DNA of 64,000 nt from Raphanus sativus (GCF_000801105.2 NC_079515.1:31891407-31955406), one strand, 5' to 3'. Shown: positions 21,167 to 33,472, numbered from the stretch's first letter. Numbers and translations: made by a program. The notes: generated by a model not told the origin, from the sequence alone.

Positions 21167-22039
21167 ATGTTTTCATCATCTGTCTCAAAACGTACTGTTT
21201 TGGTCTCGATCTTGGCCGTAGTGGCCTTACAACTCTTCTTTATACGCAGTGTTACATCTGTAAACGAGACCAATGCGTATCTATACCACAAATGCTTCGA
21301 GAAGGATGGAAAATATAAACCAAAGAGTTTATACGAGGAAAACATCAACTTTCTCATCTCCAACGTTTGGAAAAATGCTTCTGTAAAAGATTACATCTAT
21401 GGCATTGAGGGTGAACGTCCTAACACCGCCTACCTCGCTATCCAATGCCGTGGTGACTCTTACGGCTCCAAGTGTGATACATGCCGCGCCACTGCCTACT
21501 CCGAGGTAAACATAACTTGTATCGATTTGTTTATTTGCGTTTGGGTTTTGTGTTTATGGATATGTATGTATATATGACAGCTACGTAAAAGGTGTCCGAT
21601 GAACAAGGGGGCAATCATATGGTTTGACCGATGTCTTCTCAAGATTTCTCCGAACACTTTCCAGAAAAAGGTGGATCTCAAGAACAAGTTCTATATGTAT
21701 AATAACAGGAAGAAAGTGAGAGATCCGGTGTCGTTTAACGCTAAGACAAAGACTCTTCTCACCAAGCTGAAGAAGGAAGCCACTCGTGGTGGTCCAGAGA
21801 GGGAATTTGAAGTGTATTGGTTATACGAGCAAGCGGATATGAAGCTAGACGGGAAGATGAAGCTATACGGAATGGTGCAGTGCACGCGAGACATAGGGCA
21901 GAAAGGTTGTGAGAAATGTTTGGATACGATTATTGGGGAGCTTCCTAATTGTTGTGATGGTAAAGAAGGAGGAAGAGTAGTGAGTGGGAGTTGTAACTTT
22001 AGGTATGAGATTTACCCTTTTCTTGACACTAAAAGATGA
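21167..22039 (+). CDS. Cysteine-rich repeat secretory protein (two DUF26 domains), copy 1
   Basis: Two exons (21167-21505 and 21581-22039) give 265 residues. Residues 1-32 form a signal peptide or anchor (VLVSILAVVALQLFFI), so the product should be secreted or extracytoplasmic. Two DUF26 (Gnk2-type) domains follow, each with the C-x8-C-x2-C motif: CRGDSYGSKCDTC in the first and CTRDIGQKGCEKC in the second. There is no C-terminal kinase or transmembrane helix, so it belongs to the CRRSP group and not the CRK receptor kinases. DUF26 proteins are linked to apoplastic defence and, for some relatives, carbohydrate binding or plasmodesmata; the role here is unknown. It is a tandem pair with the gene at 23037. 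It does not belong to the Arabidopsis gene order I recall. Confidence 0.92.
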
Positions 22040-23036
22040 GAGCTCCATGTTTTTTTGTGTACGTGGGATTCTTTAACATGTTTATATCAAGAGATAATAT
22101 TTCGTTATTTATTACATGTTTCTTGCTGTATACGTATGTCTTTAGAGTGTGGCATAAGGTAACTAATTGTCTCGATTGTATGCACGACATTATATCGTTT
22201 ATTGGCTGTTTTACAATTTATTAGGTTTCAAGTATGACACAATACATGCATTTTCTTGTTATATCCGTCTTAGCTTTGAAATAAATATCATCTCTCCTCT
22301 CTTTTCTTTTCACCAACATTTAAGGTTGATTACTTAGCTAAGTTATTTTTGTTTTCTCGAGGAAAATATTTATCATAGATTGTTTTGGTGATTTGGGCTT
22401 TGTATCAGAAAGTTTAGGTAGTAGAGAAACTATGGTTATCAATAGATTCATCTCTCCTGCAATTTTGCATAATGTATTTCCCTTGTTTCATATTCGGGAG
22501 TCTTAAACACTTCAAACTCTACCACTAAAATCAGCCTTCTCTAGATTAAACATTTTCCTGATAAGGATTTCTTATGAGAAGCTCACGGCGTGCTTAACTA
22601 ATGTAGAGAGTTCACTGATGGAAATTTGAGTTTTGCAGGTTTGAAATTTGTTTTATCAATTAAAAATTCATGAACCAATAATAATCTCGAATTTATAAAG
22701 ATTAGTTTTCGTTTTGTTCAAATGGTATTAGGTTATGTAACTTTATATGTTGATGTGCTTTTATGTAAGTTTAATTTTCGTTCAGTTTGATTTAAGTATA
22801 GTACACGATTATAAGAGTTTCAATTTTTGAGTTTTGACCTTTTCACTTCCCTTCCTTCGCCGCATATACCAAGTCTCAACTCCGATCTTTTCTCTCCTGT
22901 AAGATAACACAACGAAAAAGTATTGTTAACATATTTTATTCATCCATATAACTAATTAAAAAAACAACCAGCTATAAATTCCCCTATATCTTAATCTACA
23001 AAAAGAAAAACCTTCCACTCCAAAACATCAAGAACA
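22040..23036. other. Spacer between the tandem DUF26 genes
   Basis: 3' UTR of copy 1, AT-rich filler and a promoter region resembling the one before copy 1 (from about 22840). No gene seen. Confidence 0.5.
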
Positions 23037-24883
23037 ATGTTTTCATCATCTGTCTCAGAACGTACCGTTTTGGTCCTTATCTTGGCCGTAGTAGCCGCCA
23101 TACAACTCTTCTTTATACACAGTGTTGCGTCTGTAAACGAGACCAATGCGTATTTATACCACAAATGCTTAGAGAAGGATGGGAAATATAAGTCAAAGAG
23201 TCTTTACGAGAAAAACCTCAACAGTCTCATCTCTAACACATCTGTAGAAGATTACATCTATGGCGTCTATGGTTATAGTCCTGATACTGTCTACATGGTT
23301 ATCCAATGTCGTGGTGACTCTTACGGCCCCAAGTGTGATACATGCCTGTCCACTGCTTACTCTGAGGTAAACATAACTTTTATCAATTTGTTTGTTTGGA
23401 TTTGTGTTTATTTTAGTATAAAAATGTCAACACTAAACAGAAACGTTTAGATGACAAAAAAAAACAGAAACGTTTAGAAACTTTTAAAATTTTGATTCAG
23501 TAAACACAAACTCCAAAATTACATTGAAAATTATTGGTCAAACTAGCTTGTCAGTTTTTTTTTTTTTTTGGTTTAAACATCAACTTTTTCATTAACCAAT
23601 GGGTTTAGTCCATACACATTACAACCACATTGCCTCACCAGAGTCTTAAACCACATGTGATCTAGTGGATGAAGATATAGTATCACATAAGCTTGTCAGA
23701 TTTTAGTTATATAAGTGGACAAACATCAATTTTAGTTACATTACATATTAGTTAACTATATACGATGATTTCCATACTCTACGACTGAGGTAATTTAATG
23801 GAGATCATATGAAGAGAACTTAAGAGCATCCTCAGTGGTAAGATACCCACAAGAATATCTATCCAAACACAAAACTATTAATATTTTTTTTCAAAATCCA
23901 TATGTCTAACTTAAATTTAAATAATATGTGAATGGGTTCCGCACAAATTATATTTAGATATCTCAAATGAGATATTCTCTTCCAAATTTTCATTCTCTTT
24001 TCATATTGAGTACAATTTATATGACGATAGGCATAGACTAAAGAACTACAGTAAAATCTCTATGAATCAATATATATGTATGATAATATTTTATTAATTG
24101 AGAAAAGTATTAATTGTTTAAGAGGTACTTATTTGTATACAAAACAATTTCGGATCAAAAAAGGCATGGTATTGGTTTATTAAAGTGTTAGTTTAATTTA
24201 TTGAATATTAATTTACTAAATGATTATTCGTGTTTGTTAAATATTTTCAAAATAGATATTTTACAAAAATAGAAATATTATAGAGATGATGGAGGTTCTA
24301 CTGTATATGTTACACGTAAACTAGTCCTTCGGTGTCATAATATTCTTTTTATTGTGGTTTTGTTATGTACATTTAGTATATATAATGTTGCTGTCAAAAA
24401 TAAAAAATATATATAATGTAAATCTGTCAGCTCCGTAAAAGATGTCCTATGAACAAGGGGGCAATCGTATGGTTTGACCGATGTCTTCTCAGGATTTCTC
24501 CGACCACTTTCATAAACGAGATGGATCTCAAGAACAAGTTCTATATGTACAACAGGAAGAAAGCGAGAGATCCGGCGTCGTTTAACGCTAAGACAAAGAC
24601 TTTTCTCACCAAGCTAACAAAGGAAGCCACTCGTAAAGGTTCGGAGAGGTCTCCTGCACAGGAGTATTACGAGCCTGGGGATATGAAGCTTGACGGGAAG
24701 ATGAAGCTGTACGGAATGGTGCAGTGCACGCGACTCATATGGAACACAGATTGTACGAAATGTTTGGATACGATTATTGGGGAGATTCCTAGTTGTTGTG
24801 ATGGTAAAGAAGGAGGAAGAGTAGTGAGTGGGAGTTGTAACTTTAGGTATGAGATTTACCCTTTTCTTGACACTAAAAGATGA
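23037..24883 (+). CDS. Cysteine-rich repeat secretory protein (two DUF26 domains), copy 2
   Basis: Tandem duplicate of the gene at 21167. Exons 23037-23366 and 24431-24883 give 260 residues. Signal segment, both C-x8-C-x2-C motifs (CRGDSYGPKCDTC and CTRLIWNTDCTKC) and the end GSCNFRYEIYPFLDTKR are kept. The exon boundary is at the same codon as in copy 1 (after AYSE). The intron is 1064 bp against 75 bp in copy 1. The extra length is explained largely by a retroposon (23545-23699), a MITE (24049-24303) and two micro-insertions. The second exon starts only 11 bases after one of these. Small differences (a deletion near SNTSVEDY, a substituted block near SPAQEYYEPGD) suggest functional divergence without loss. 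Splicing of the enlarged intron is assumed. Confidence 0.9.
23435..23478 (+). mobile_element. Micro-retroposon footprint in DUF26 intron
   Basis: The direct repeat aaacagaaacgtttaga (23435-23451 and 23462-23478) flanks tgacaaaaaa only. The A-run edge is ambiguous by a few bases because the repeat itself begins with A. Confidence 0.65.
23545..23699 (-). mobile_element. Short poly(A) retroposon with 10-bp target duplication
   Basis: The direct repeat agcttgtcag (23545-23554 and 23690-23699) flanks 135 bp that start with a run of about 15 T on the plus strand, i.e. a poly(A) tail on the minus strand. The body ends ggttaatgaaaaagttgatg before the tail. It is either a SINE or a 5'-truncated LINE. 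No tRNA-like boxes were recognised. Confidence 0.7.
24049..24303. mobile_element. MITE with CAGT ends in DUF26 intron
   Basis: The left end is cagtaaaatctctatgaatc; the right end, reverse complemented, is cagtagaacctccatcatct. Both are bordered by TA. About 255 bp. It has the same kind of ends as 13102-13297. Confidence 0.6.
24377..24419 (+). mobile_element. Micro-retroposon footprint next to a splice acceptor
   Basis: The direct repeat tatatataatgt (24377-24388 and 24408-24419) flanks tgctgtcaaaaataaaaaa. It ends 11 bases before exon 2 of the DUF26 gene. The repeat is AT-rich, so chance plays a larger role than in the other cases. Confidence 0.45.
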
Positions 24884-25524
24884 GAGCTCCATGTTTTTTT
24901 GTGTGTGCTCTCCTTCACTGGGATGCTTTAACATGTTTGTACCAAGAGAGAATATTTAGTTATTTATTTACATGTTCTTGCTGTACAAAGAGAAGAAGCT
25001 GGTCAAAATGATCTTCTCAGCCTATAATTAAGGCAGTCATGAAAGTGACAATAAGATCTTGCTTGGAGTTGACAAGCGGTTTTCATGAATTAATGGTAGT
25101 TTTTTTGTGAACTTTTGTACAGATTTTAAAGAACCCTCATAACATTTCCAAAGTATTTTCTGTTATTATATGTGCAACTAATAATATCAAGAAACCGTTA
25201 GGAAATATGAACACAGAAGAAGTCTATACATCCCTCCTTCACATCTGTGGCAAGTTATCAAGCATGGCATGTAGCCAACCATCCAGTTCTTAACTAGTAC
25301 AAGCATCGACCCATCTCTTATCCCATGTCCCAGCAACCGGTTCTGGCCTGAGTTTGAGAAAGATGATATGTTAACTTCCCGGTGAGTTAAGTTACAACCA
25401 TAGATGGTTCAGGTCTGGTGCTCCGGTCTACAGACCTCCACAGAGCCAAGTTAGGGCAGTTCATGCAACCATGGCCAGCCATAAGAATGATCATCTCCAC
25501 AAGTGTACAATCATCTTTTTTTGG
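24884..25524. other. Convergent 3' regions of DUF26 and DUF630/632 genes
   Basis: Untranslated ends of the two convergent genes. No further gene or clear repeat seen. Confidence 0.5.
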
Positions 25525-28070
25525 TTAGTCTCCCTCTGATTCTTGAGAGCTGCTATCTTTTTCAGCAGCACGTTCCAAGAGATCATCATAAGCTCTCATA
25601 GATTCCGCTGAAAACCTCTCCATAGCTTCAAAAATACGCCGAAGACTAACCTGTAAGCTTTCGCTACTAGCGTCGCTTTGGTAAACACTGTTATCTTCGC
25701 CTCCACCGACCAGAACCATTTTCCTTTCCATTTCTTGAATCTCTTTCTGTATCCGCTGTTCCTCACCACCATGCCCTATCATCCTCTCCAGCGTTTCTAA
25801 CCTATCTTGTTCCCAAAGATGAAGCACGCTCGTGGCGAATCTGCGCATGGCCTCCACAACTTCCTTCTCAGATATTCTATCCAAAGCTTGCTCCCACTGG
25901 TTACAGATAACGAAAATCATCGGAGCCCCGAGACGACCAGGAGAAAAAGGAACGATCCCATCAGGAGTTTCCTCAGGTTCGTAGATAAGACACTTCATAA
26001 GCCAACTATTGAGTCCTCTCACAAAACCCTTTTGCGCACTAACCCAGCTTGAGAAACTCAGAATCCAATTTATGAGTTCATGTCCAAGCACCCTTGTAGC
26101 CTCGAGATGATCATCAGGGAGTTTTTGGCTCGCTCTGATGGAGCCTAACCCTCTGGCTTCCTTAATAGCCTCACACTGACTTCGATGGCAATCAATCATT
26201 GACTTCCACATTCTGCTAAGCCTGAATGAAAGAGAGAAACGAATGAAATAAGAAAGTGAACACACAGATTGCATCTAAAACTTGTTCCAGCTTTACCCTT
26301 GGATCAATTGATTCAGTTGCAGCCATAGCTCTTCGTCTCTTATCTTGTTGATTGTAACAGATATTTTGTCAACAACTTGAATAGCAATCCTTATCTTCGT
26401 GGACAAACTTCTCACAAATTTTCTTGTTGAATCAACTTTAGGAGCATCGGTACCTCTTTCATCCATACGCTTCAGCTTCCTTAACTTTCTCTCGTGTAAT
26501 AAACGCAGTTTTTCCTCAGCCTGCACACAAAAACTGAAGATCAAACCACGAAAGAACACATCTACCTCAGTGAGGATTGGAACATACCTTGACTTCTTCG
26601 TAGAGCTTCTTCTCCCATAGGTGTAGCTTGTGCAATGTGGAAGAAAGATTACGAGACCTCAATGCAAGCTCGGCCTCAATATCTGCGTAAGTAGGTGCAG
26701 CCGCTGCCGAAGAAGAGGCTTTAGCTTTCTTAGAGGTTGATGGTTGAGACGACAACACCACAGAGGGCGATGAAGTTACTTCTTGTATCAGCTTCGACGA
26801 AGCTGCTCCTATACATGCACAGATAAGTTTAGTAATAAACTAAGAATGGTTCCAACACAGTAAAGCTGCAAATTTTACCTTTTTACTGGCAACAGAATCA
26901 TATATTGACAAAAAAACCATAAATATATATATGTTCACTAGATTCTATAAAGGAACACACTTTCTGCAAAGGAATCCATCAAAAGGCAACACAAAGAACA
27001 GATGAAAGGTACGGACCATGTTTGCGAGCATGAGGATGTTTGCCCACTTCAAGCATCACTGCAATCTCACTTGCTGACTCTGCAGCTCTCAAGAACTGAG
27101 CTTCTATCTCCTTCGCAACCTCAGGCACCCCTCTCCTGACACCACCGCCGCCACGTGGCGCTGCACTACTCCTCCGCACTTCCTCCCCGCCACTCTCGAC
27201 AACTTTCTTCTCCACGACATGAACCTCTTCTTCTTTCTCAACCGACACGCTGGGCCTAGTCTGAAACAGAGAAGCCTGACCACCACCACGATCACCACCT
27301 GGCGGCTCTTCCTTGTCGTCAACGCTAACCGGAGCTACGAGTTTCTGCTTGCCATGTACTACTTCCTTGACAACCTCGCGATGGAAATCATCGTCTTCCA
27401 AATCGGGAATACCCTCTTCCTCTCTAACCTCTCTCGAGTCCTGAGTAAGAGCGTACGGAGCAGCGTAATCGAAAAGGTTCAAGAAGTCCCAACCCTCTGA
27501 CCTCGGCGGCTGCGGCGGAGGAGGAGGCGGTCTCGAAGGTCCGTAACTCGGATATGGAGCATAGTTAGAGGATGACGATTCTCCGCCCAAGTAATTGTAA
27601 ACTCTCTGAGGGCTCGAAGGTCTCTGCTCGTAGACGAGAGAAGGAGCCATCGAGCCGTTCCTCATGTAGCTCATACGCAAATACGAAGAAGACGGAGGAG
27701 GATCCGGATCCGGGTACCGGGTCAAACCCGGATCCTCCTCGTCGAGATGGTGATGGAGAGGAGACGAGTGATGCAAGGAGTCGATTTCGTCGGAATCCGA
27801 GTCGAATTCGATATGACCCGACCCGGAATCCTTGGGTGAGTCGACTTCTTCCGGAGGCGGGTCGTGAGAGTCTGCTCCGGCGAAACGGTTGTGGTGATGA
27901 TCGATGAAGGTGCGAAGAGAGTGGCCGATTGCTTGGAGGGATTGAGTGTAGGCGAGGTGGGAGTCGGCGAGGGCGTAACGCTGCTGAATCGCGGTTTGGA
28001 GGAAACCGCAACGGTCGAGACAGAGCGCTACCGCCGGGAGATCGTCGAGCTTGGAGGTTGTGCAACCCAT
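25525..28070 (-). CDS. DUF630/DUF632 domain protein
   Basis: Plant-specific protein of 731 residues encoded by four exons (28070-27017, 26808-26588, 26520-26297, 26221-25525), all joined in frame with GT-AG ends. The N terminus MGCTTSKLDDLPAVALCLDR is the conserved DUF630 block; Gly2 and Cys3 suggest lipid anchoring to a membrane. Then comes a long low-complexity, Pro/Ser/acidic linker (about 60-320) including a polyproline run. The helical DUF632 domain (about 325-650) is recognisable by GLSRMWKSMIDCHRSQCEAI, the SWVSAQKGFVRGLNSWL block and the basic-acidic coiled-coil stretch before it. The C terminus is acidic, ending SSQESEGD. Members were sometimes annotated as bZIP-like, but no basic DNA-binding region is evident here. 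Position next to SSP and before LYM2 fits At2g17110. Confidence 0.92.
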
Positions 28071-30117
28071 GGAATCAATTATTTGTTATTCTCCCCACCC
28101 ACTGATTCGCGAGAATCAGATAGTTATTACAAATCATGAAGAGTTTTAAGGTTTTTCTATTTATTAAAAAAGTGAGCGAGAGAGACTTTTAAAAGTTAGG
28201 TGAGAGAAGTAACTAACTATATGAGGTAAAGATGGGGATAGAAAGGTTGAAAGTAATTACAATATATTGAGGTAAAGGAGTATTTTTTTTTTTTTTTGAG
28301 AAAGGGCCTAGAAAAGTAGTATTGTTTTCTCGAGAAAATTAAAGAAGAAAAGGGAAAGTTAGAGAGGAGGAAACCGAGAGAACTTTTTCTACTTATTTGA
28401 TGAGTGTTTTGATTTCTTTTCCTTTTCAATGTTGGAGGACGGACTAATTCTACTTTTGTTAAGTTTGAATCATACCAAAACCATTGAACTTTATTATAAT
28501 TTTATTAAATTTTGATTATTAAACACGAGACGGTAACGTAGACAATTATTGTACCTATAATAAGTTGTGAATTAATCACACGCAACATTTCATAAAATAC
28601 AACCAATTACGGAAGGGTGAAATGATGATGATGTAACCAATGGCCAAAAACACAACATACTGCAAAATATTGAACATGCTTACGTCCGATTTGTTGTAAC
28701 GCTTGAGATAATAATTACAACATCATTGCATATATCATTAGTGTGCAGTTTGCTTTCCAGTTCCAGTTTACAAGATCCTTTTCATTTTCAGTATCTAAAA
28801 CATGGAATCTACATATTGAGAACGATCATACAATCAGAGTATCACCACCTTGAGAGGTGAACTTACTTTCAAGAATGGCTTTTTTTTTTCAAGTTTACAC
28901 AAACATAGATTGTTGATCAGGGTCTGCTTCGAATATGTTACTTGTGTTGCTGGCTTTTCTCTTTGAAAAAAAGAAAAGAAAAAGCAAGAGTATCAGCTCG
29001 AGAACACACACACACAGTATGATATGAAGTCACTCACAAAGGGAGGAAGAAGTAAAAACTTTAGCCGCTAAAAAGAAAGAGTAATATGAGTTTCACCCAC
29101 ACATACACATTACTTGATGATATCACCAAAGGTAAATAAAGAAGAATGAAAAATAGTGTTAATTTGATGTTTGAGATGGGGATTGGGAGGAAGGCATATA
29201 CTGTTTTGTCATGTGTATTGTTGATTCTGAGATATCAGTTATTTGGTCCATTTTGGGAAGGTGGGCGTGCTGTAATCAAAAGGAACAAGTGGTCATCAAC
29301 AAAGTGGTTGCGTGTACACAAGTACAAGGTCTGATCCAATGTAAGTAGTAGACGCATTTGTTTCAGGACCGGAGATAATAATATATTTGTTGGGGACAAT
29401 AATAAAAAAATTGTCATCTAGCGGTAGTGGTAACAGTTGTTGATTATTCCACTAACAGATCTGGGCTCAAACCTCTACCATTATTTATAAAAAGTAGGCG
29501 AAGAACTTTTTCGGTTTCTGGGCCAAAGGCCCGGCTCTGAATTAGGTACTGATTGTAGCTTAATAAAATGCGGCAAGGATGGCGGAAATAAAAATTCTGT
29601 TATATGGGGGATTGAGCGCATTTTGTTGATGAAATACGGTTGGAGTTTGTGTTTCACATATCTTACAAGAAGTATAAAAAAGTGTGGGTGTAGTAGTGTT
29701 TGGTAATTCAAAAGACAAGTAAAGGGGACAATGAGCATGTTCGAAGAAAAAAAAAAGTCAGAAGAAGAAGTGAAGAAGTGGGCCCTTGTGCTTGCCTCCT
29801 TCTCCTTCCTTTTAGTTTGTAAAAAAGTCAAGTCTTAACCACTCTTTGATATAAAATTCAATCCACTCTTGTTGAAGATAATATTCTTGTAATTTGCTTA
29901 ACCCAACGCGTGATTGTTCTTAAGAAATTAAAAGTCAGCGGAGAGAGAGAGAGAAGAAGGTTCGTTCCGTGCTTATTGGGTAATCTCCAGCCTCTTGTCG
30001 AATAATAAAAGGAGAACAAATCAGAAAAATCCAAAAAAAGTCATTCCCTCCTCTCCTTCGGTCCTTCCTCTCTCTCTCTCTCTCGAGCCATTAGCATTTT
30101 CCACAAGTCAGAAAGAA
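28071..30117. other. Divergent promoter region between DUF630/632 and RING genes
   Basis: Contains the upstream region of the minus-strand DUF630/632 gene, a long T run at about 28280, a tRNA-like SINE remnant (29411-29480), GA-rich DNA at 29940-29955 and a CT-rich leader at about 30069-30085 just before the RING gene. Minus-strand open frames around 29.5-29.8 kb have no domain. Confidence 0.5.
29411..29480 (+). mobile_element. Possible tRNA-derived SINE remnant
   Basis: The stretch tagcggtagtgg (29419-29430) resembles a polymerase III A box and gggctcaaacctc (29463-29475) a B box, spaced as in a tRNA. There is no clear tail or target duplication. Confidence 0.4.
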
Positions 30118-31156
30118 ATGGATTCATATCATCATCTCTCTCCTGTCTCGCTCCTCCATCGGATCAAAGATTCCTTCCATTCAACCGTTTCCTCCATCCT
30201 CGCCAACCTCTTCTCCGCCCTCTTCACCTTCTTCTTCGCTCTAGGTTTCCTCCCCTTCCTATTCCCATCATATCATTCTTTCTTCTTAAGCCTCTTATAT
30301 TATATATAATCTCAATCGTGTTTTTTTTTTTTAATTTGGTTGAATGCAGTGGGGACTTTGCTAGGAGCCTTGACAGGGGCTTTGATTGGCCAAGAAACAG
30401 AGACCGGTTTCATCAGAGGAGCAGCCGTTGGTGCTATTACTGGCGCTGTCTTCTCCATCGATGTCCTTGAGTCTTCCCTTCTCCTCTGGCAATCCGATGA
30501 CTCTGGTATTGCTTGCCTTCTCTACTTGGTAAAAAAACCTCTTCTCCTTCCTTCTTTTCTACTCAATATTCTGATTTTTTCTCCTCTTCTCAACCCTATT
30601 TTCATTGTCCACCACCACCACTAGATTGACGTCATTGCTAGCCTTTTGAGCGGGAGGCTAGTTCGCGAGCGTATTGGTCCTGCAATGCTTAATGCTGTCC
30701 AGAGTCAGGTAAATTCACTTTTTATTTGATGGATCAGATCATTCATCCATTCACTCTCTATTTCTCATTTTAATAATAATAATAAATAATAATACCAGAT
30801 GGGAGCTATGGAGTCACAATTCCAAGACCAAACTCATGATATCTTCGCCACTCCCATTTCAAAAGGTCTCACTGGGGATTCTCTCGACAGGATCCCAAAG
30901 GTCCTCATTACTGACACCTCTGGGGAGATGATGGTCTCTTGCTCTGTTTGCCTTCAGGTTTCTCCCCTCCCTTGCCCAACTAAATAGGAAAATTATAATT
31001 TTAAATATTGACATTGTGGTGAGGACGATACAGGACTTTCAGGTGGGAGAGACTGTTAGAAGTTTGCCGCATTGCCATCATATGTTTCACCTACCGTGCA
31101 TCGACAAGTGGCTTGAAGGGCACGCTTCTTGTCCCTTGTGCAGAAGAGACCTTTGA
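30118..31156 (+). CDS. RING-H2 E3 ubiquitin ligase, NEP1-interacting protein (NIP) type
   Basis: Five exons (30118-30244, 30350-30528, 30625-30708, 30799-30957, 31034-31156) join in frame to 223 residues. Hydrophobic segments in the N-terminal half ([20 protein letters not shown], then the [18 protein letters not shown] region) indicate a membrane protein. The C terminus is a complete RING-H2 finger: CSVCLQDFQVGE, then [14 protein letters not shown] and CPLC, with Cys/His ligands in the C3H2C3 order, followed by RRDL. This matches the NIP1/NIP2 group (Arabidopsis At4g35840 and At2g17730), membrane-bound RING proteins reported to bind plastid polymerase RpoTmp and the NEP1 elicitor. In Arabidopsis that gene is not between At2g17110 and LYM2, so it appears to be an insertion or rearrangement in this lineage. 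It lies next to a short secreted-peptide gene. Confidence 0.92.
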
Positions 31157-32591
31157 ATTCTAACCTCTCATCTTATTTATAAATGAGGTGTTATTAAACC
31201 CATACACACTACTAGTTGGTGTTCCTTGATTATTTAGGTTACACATCAATCATTGTAATTTGACTCATCTCTCTGATTTTATTTTAATGTATAACTCATT
31301 CTTGGCTTTGGCTAGATATTCAATTTATAGAAGAAAGTTTTGGGAATAGGTTGAGATCAGAGTATCTCATGTCTCTTTTCTTTGTCGCTGTACACAAGTC
31401 TTTTTGTTATCCTCCCCCTGCATCAACATTCTCACTTTGATCATCTTTATGAAATTCATATGTGGATGTAACTGAAACTCGCAATGTGTTCTCATACGCC
31501 ATTACGGACTTGAACATGCTGACGGTCATGCTCTCTGGCGGTGCTGTGGGAAATTTCCCTCGTTTTAAGATGTTGTTCACTCTCTCAACTATCAAGTCAT
31601 CTATCCAGTTTAAAGACATTGGTGATCAGTTTCAGTTTTAGCAGAATCAGTGTTGATCGAAAACAAAAAACAAGAACAATTTGGCTTTTGAAGACCTTTA
31701 GAACAAATTAATGCAATTTTCTCTTCTTAAACCGGTTTACTCCGGTTAACCGATTGTATCTCATCATGATGAGATGAACGTAACTACATAAAAGCATATA
31801 CAGTTTTCACTCTTAGAGAGATTCTCCAAATGAAATCTTACATTTTGGGAAATATTGAAAACCAGGTCTGAAACAAATTTAGATGATTTTAATAAATTGC
31901 AGAGATTTATGTGATTTTTCTTAAACTACTCTAGAATATCACCTAAAACCATGAGATTTGAGTTTTATTTTTTTTAACTAAGAAATTCCACCCAAACACC
32001 CTAAAATCACCTCAAAACTTTAAAACTCCACAACTTAAAATATTTTCAATAACAGTGGATTTCAGAGTACTTTACGAAATGTCAAGTTCAATAACAGTGA
32101 ATTTTAAATGAGTTTTTAAAATTCATGTTTGAATAACAGTGGATTTGTCATTTTAATACAAATCACCTCAAACTCTCGGTTGAATACAACCTCCCTAATG
32201 TAGCTCAGGAATGAACATTTTCTATTTTCATTAAAAGAAACAATTTTTTTTTCTCACTGATCTTACAAATTTATTATTTATATGTTTTTATGTCTTTAGA
32301 AAATTAGAAAAGGAAAGAAACCTAACCAAATTACTTAAGTTAGATAAGTCTTGAGAGTGCATGTAATGTCGATAATCCAATAAAAAAAGAAGATAAAATC
32401 CTATTCGGATATGTATATACGACCGCCTTTTTAATACCAAAGTAAACTAAGAAACGAGTAATTAGGCCATATATATAAACAACTTAGATAGATCAACTCT
32501 CACAGATCATAACATTAATCTACAACAGCTTAATTTTTCGAACATCAACAGCAAGAAAACCCTAAAGCCCTGATCAAGTTTCTCTTCGACA
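31157..32591. other. Intergenic region, RING gene to small peptide gene
   Basis: RING 3' UTR and AT-rich DNA. A minus-strand open frame at 31407-31619 has a fairly protein-like composition but no recognised domain. Around 32040-32160 the phrase aataacagtg plus gattt recurs three times. The end includes the peptide gene's upstream region. Confidence 0.45.
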
Positions 32592-32861
32592 ATGGCGAAT
32601 ACTTGTAGAATCAGCTTTATCTGCATCATGGTCCTCTTGCTCTTCACTAATCACTTAGCTCTTTCTTCTTCTGCACGGCTCCGATTTATAGAAGGTCAAG
32701 ATCTTGTTCACGGGAAGCAAAACAATCTGTTGAAACTTGATGAGATTGAGAAAGCTGATAGGGCACGTCTCGGTTACTTGTTTGGCATGATTGATGAGGC
32801 AGAGACCAATCGCGTTGAGGAGGTTGATTGTAATTTGTCTCTCGCTTCCGTGTTGCTCTAA
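32592..32861 (+). CDS. Small secreted protein, unknown
   Basis: Open frame of 89 residues with a normal ATG context (gacaatggcg). Residues 1-28 form a clear signal peptide (ISFICIMVLLLFTNHLALSS). The mature part is short, charged and helical, with EGQDLVHGKQNNLLKLDEIEK and one cysteine near the end (EEVDCNLSLASVLL). No known peptide-hormone or defensin pattern is recognised: too few cysteines, no CLE or RALF motif. TATA-like sequence tatatataaac lies about 120 bases upstream. It could be a lineage-restricted peptide gene. It is a single exon, so translation depends only on transcription. Confidence 0.65.
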   Translation: MANTCRISFICIMVLLLFTNHLALSSSARLRFIEGQDLVHGKQNNLLKLDEIEKADRARLGYLFGMIDEAETNRVEEVDCNLSLASVLL

Positions 32862-33472
32862 GCCTCTATATGTTCGAAGGTCTTATAAGCACGTACGTGC
32901 TCATAATCTATGATGAGTCTGCTTGTACGAGGCATGTGAAAGAGAACAATAGCACATAAATTTGGAAGTTTACTGTCTTTCTGTTTAGTTTTTTTGTTTT
33001 CGTTTTCTTTTTCTTGTTCAATAAGTTAGCGTTTAGGGTTTCGCACTTAGGATATAGTTTCGTTGATTGATGAATAATATGAGAATTGCTTGCCATCTGT
33101 ATTACGTGTTATGCACTTTAAACAATTATATATGTTACTTTCTATGAAAAGATTGTATCTGCTTGGGGACAGAGATCAATTGTACATCCAATGGAACATA
33201 TTAAGGATACTGTAACATAGAAATATTGCATACACCTTAATATGTTTGGTATACATGATGCGATTTACTCCATAATCCTGATTTGTTTGAGAGCCTTTCA
33301 AAGAACAGACCCGTTGAGGCTACAAGTACATCCCTGTTAGATTCAGGCTAACCCAAGGAAAAGCAGCATTACACTAGTAGTATCACTATCACTTAGACTA
33401 TCTCCATTAATTAGATCATATATAGCTCTAATCAGACAGTGTATACAGCTTCAAGGCAGAAAAATTAGGAGC
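32862..33472. other. 3' flank of the peptide gene
   Basis: Transcript end region (imperfect tcataatctatgatga palindromic stretch near 32910) and AT-rich DNA up to the hAT element. No gene seen. Confidence 0.4.

Noticed and set aside
31407..31619. Minus-strand frame starting MSLNWIDDLIVERVNNIL
   Set aside because: Composition is protein-like and it might be a gene fragment, but no domain, exon partner or promoter could be found.
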